Assembly: GCA_964473525.1 (NCBI GenBank)
Contig: CAYYPK010000047.1
Location: 1 to 48,784, forward strand
DNA from: GCA-2687025 sp964473525
GTDB taxonomy: Bacteria > Poribacteria > WGA-4E > GCA-2687025
Length of the DNA: 48,784 nt
Direction: 5' to 3'
How positions within the stretch are numbered: position 1 is the first letter of the stretch; each line of letters opens with the position of its first letter. The notes beneath the pieces were generated by a model. The model made no database searches, was not told the DNA's origin, and worked only from the letters and a program-made list of their open reading frames with translations. Positions 47,124-48,784 of the stretch are shown here, piece after piece. The translations under genes were made by a program, and so were the position numbers.

Positions 47124-48784
47124 CTACCCGCGCATGGCGGCAAGGACGATGTCCACATTGCGCTGCGTCCGCGCGGTGAGTGGGTGGTCGACGCCCAGGA
47201 ACTTCACGCGTATGCGTAGGGCGCGTTGGAGGCACTCCAGTGCGGCGTTCGTGTCGCCTTGCTGGAACAGGACGCTCCCCAGGTTGCTGACGTCCGTGGC
47301 GACCTCCGGGTGGTCGGACCCGAATACCGCTTCGTCGATGGTCAGCGCGCGTCGATAGGACTCCTTAGCGCCGTCCAGATCGCCCTGGTCCTCGAGGACG
47401 CTCCCCAGGTTGTTGACGCGTGTCGCGACTTTCGGGTGGTCTGGTCCGAATGCGGCTTTGTCGATGTCTAGCGCGCGTTGGCAGCGCTCTTTCGCTCCGT
47501 CCAGATCGCCCTGGGCTTTGAGGACGCTTCCCAGGTTGTTGACGCGTGTCGCGACTTTCGGGTGGTCTGGTCCGAATGCGGCTTNNNNNNNNNNNNNNNN
47601 NNNNNNNNNNNNNNNNNNNNNNNNNNNNNNNNNNNNNNNNNNNNNNNNNNNNNNNNNNNNNNNNNNNNNNNNNNNNNNNNNNNNCCCAGGTTGTTGACGC
47701 GTGTCGCGACTTTCGGGTGGTCTGGTCCGAATGCGGCTTCGTCGATGTCGAGAGCGCGCTGATAGCGCTCTTTCGCGCCGTCCAGATCGCCCTGGGATTC
47801 CAGGACGCTCCCCAGGTTGTTGACGCCGGTTGCCACGTCGGGATGGTCGGGTCCGTAGGTGTCTTCGTGGATGCGTACTGCTCGCTCGTAGTACTCCTTC
47901 GCTCCGTCCAGGTCGCCTTGGGCTTCCAGGACGCTCCCCAGGTTGCCGACGCAGATGGCCACGTCTGGGTGGTCGTGTCCATAGGCGTCCTCCTCGACCT
48001 GAACCGCTCTCCTGAGCATCCTGGCGGCCTCGTCGAATCGCGCGCGGATCTGAAGGTAGATGCCAGCCTGGTTGAGGATGTGCCCGAGCGCGCCCGCGGC
48101 CGAACCCGGTTCCGCCTCCGTCTCGGTCACGGCGCGGGCGTGGGGTAGCAGGCGGTCGACCGTTGGCCAGACGTCTAGGTTGGTGTGGGTGCCCGACGGC
48201 ATCGCCTCGGCCACCAGACGCGCGGCGCATTGCCACCATCGCTGGCGGTCGTCGTCGGACAGGCCGTCCTTCACGACCTGTTGCACAAGCCGGTGCACGG
48301 ACAGCGCGTCGGAGTCCACCGCCATCAGCGAATAGCGCCGCAGCGCGGATGTCGCGCGTGCCATGGCGCCCGGCCTGCCCGCCGCGGACGCCAACGGCAC
48401 GGGCAGATGCTCCACGCCCTCCGCGATCATGTCGCGTGGGATGTCGTCCGGCGCGAGGAAGGCGCACAGACACAGAAGGTCCGCCGCTTCGGGCGACTCC
48501 TCGCGCAGGCGTTCCATGGAGACCGCCCACGTCCTCGCCACTGGGTCGGGGTGCGCGCGTGGGGCAGACGTCGCGAGTGCCTCGACGGGATCCTCGCGGT
48601 AGCACGCCAGGTACTCGTCGTACGACATCCCCGCAGCGTCCATGTACGCCGCCGCCGCCTGCTCCAGCGCCAACGGCAGGTCACCCAACACGGCGGCGAG
48701 CGCGCCCGCCGCGTCGCCCTCGTCGCCCGTGCGGGCGCGCAGGAACTCTACGGACTCCTCGCGCGGCCACGTGGCAACTTCTAC
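47124..48784 (-). CDS. NB-ARC/TPR-repeat protein, 3' part, interrupted by an assembly gap
   Basis: This is the C-terminal part of a large signalling protein; its 5' end lies beyond the window. The visible N-terminal part, EEVATWPREESVEFL-like then LGDLPLALEQAA, matches the end of NB-ARC ATPase domains (the GLPLAL motif). A helical linker follows, then kinesin-light-chain-type TPR units of 42 residues such as AFGPDHPKVATRVNNLG. The reading frames on the two sides of the 100-N gap differ by one base, so the true gap is not 100 bases. In eukaryotes and bacteria such proteins act as NTP-driven sensors and are common in signalling or phage defence. No effector domain is seen in this part. Confidence 0.85.
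47200..47995 (-). repeat. 126-bp tandem repeats encoding 42-residue TPR units
   Basis: Units recur every 126 bases; for example, the sequence ccaggttgttgacg starts at 47405, again at 47531, and a copy at 47687 lies across the gap. Three copies share about 50 identical bases, while outer copies are more diverged. The near-identity suggests recent duplication and explains the assembly gap inside the array. Confidence 0.9.
47585..47684. other. Assembly gap of 100 N
   Basis: Exactly 100 unknown bases interrupt the tandem-repeat array. From the 126-bp unit, the missing sequence should be 71 bases plus a whole number of 126-base units, because this is the only series that joins the frames and the repeat phase on both sides. 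Confidence 0.95.

Noticed and set aside
47200..47995. Possible CRISPR array
   Set aside because: The periodic repeats are in-frame 126-bp TPR-coding units without spacers.

Overview
The window is GC-rich, gene-dense bacterial chromosome from an organism with two membranes: there are lipoproteins, a probable outer-membrane barrel protein, a PilP/GspC-like periplasmic protein and a periplasmic tetraheme cytochrome. TTG and GTG starts are frequent. The mix of sulfatase, Gfo/Idh/MocA dehydrogenases, FG-GAP protein, CBM9/DUF5916 protein, PhoD phosphatase and dispersed intergenic palindromes resembles uncultured marine or sponge-associated lineages such as Poribacteria or Latescibacterota. That is inference from gene content; no rRNA or tRNA gene was seen. 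One 100-N assembly gap lies at 47585-47684.

Layout. 427-5707 (+): Ski2/HelY-type helicase, sulfatase, and an alpha/alpha-toroid protein. 5708-6433: about 0.7 kb without a convincing gene. 6434-13583 (-): a six-gene run, probably one operon, of mostly exported proteins. In transcription order it encodes a degenerate metallophosphoesterase fused to a tetraheme cytochrome, a 145-aa cysteine-rich secreted peptide with a double-glycine-like leader motif, a membrane-anchored protein, a LolA-like exported protein, an exported C39-like/DUF1573 protein and a GT-C-like polytopic membrane protein. 13727-14895 (+), divergent from it: a polyprenyl-phosphate glycosyltransferase and a small EamA/ArnE-like transporter. 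With the GT-C-like protein these could form a lipid-linked sugar transfer module. 15050-16329 (-): M50B-like membrane peptidase and gamma-glutamylcyclotransferase-like protein. 16459-20270 (+): nucleotidyltransferase and uvrA with overlapping stop and start. 20287-20913: two truncated, divergently oriented dehydrogenase remnants meeting at one breakpoint. 21123-29420: Gfo dehydrogenase, membrane protein, SDR (-), PilP-like, PhoD, TetR regulator, M28 peptidase and ArsA/GET3 ATPase. 29537-31626 (-): extracellular lyase/lectin-like lipoprotein and FG-GAP protein. 31775-35052 (+): CBM9/DUF5916 protein and a small hypothetical. 35530-40629 (+): phoH, pgpH, ybeY, a DUF502 protein and a small membrane protein, a conserved RNA-quality/c-di-AMP block. 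40790-46774 (-): gyrA, TPR protein and M30-like secreted metallopeptidase, all overlapping. 47124-48784 (-): 3' part of an NB-ARC/TPR protein with near-identical 126-bp repeats around the gap.

The best candidate for an undescribed system is the 6434-13583 block. An exported peptide carries a C39-type leader motif after its Sec signal, and a Sec-exported (not ABC-transporter-borne) C39-like protein is encoded three genes downstream. A perfect 11-bp hairpin follows the peptide gene, an arrangement seen where a precursor is made in excess of its processing proteins. No experiment or database search supports this yet. Other points worth attention are a sequence shared by the tetR and M28-peptidase promoters, an unusual GyrA quinolone-determining region, an M28 peptidase whose C-terminus has been replaced, and the paired dehydrogenase pseudogenes.
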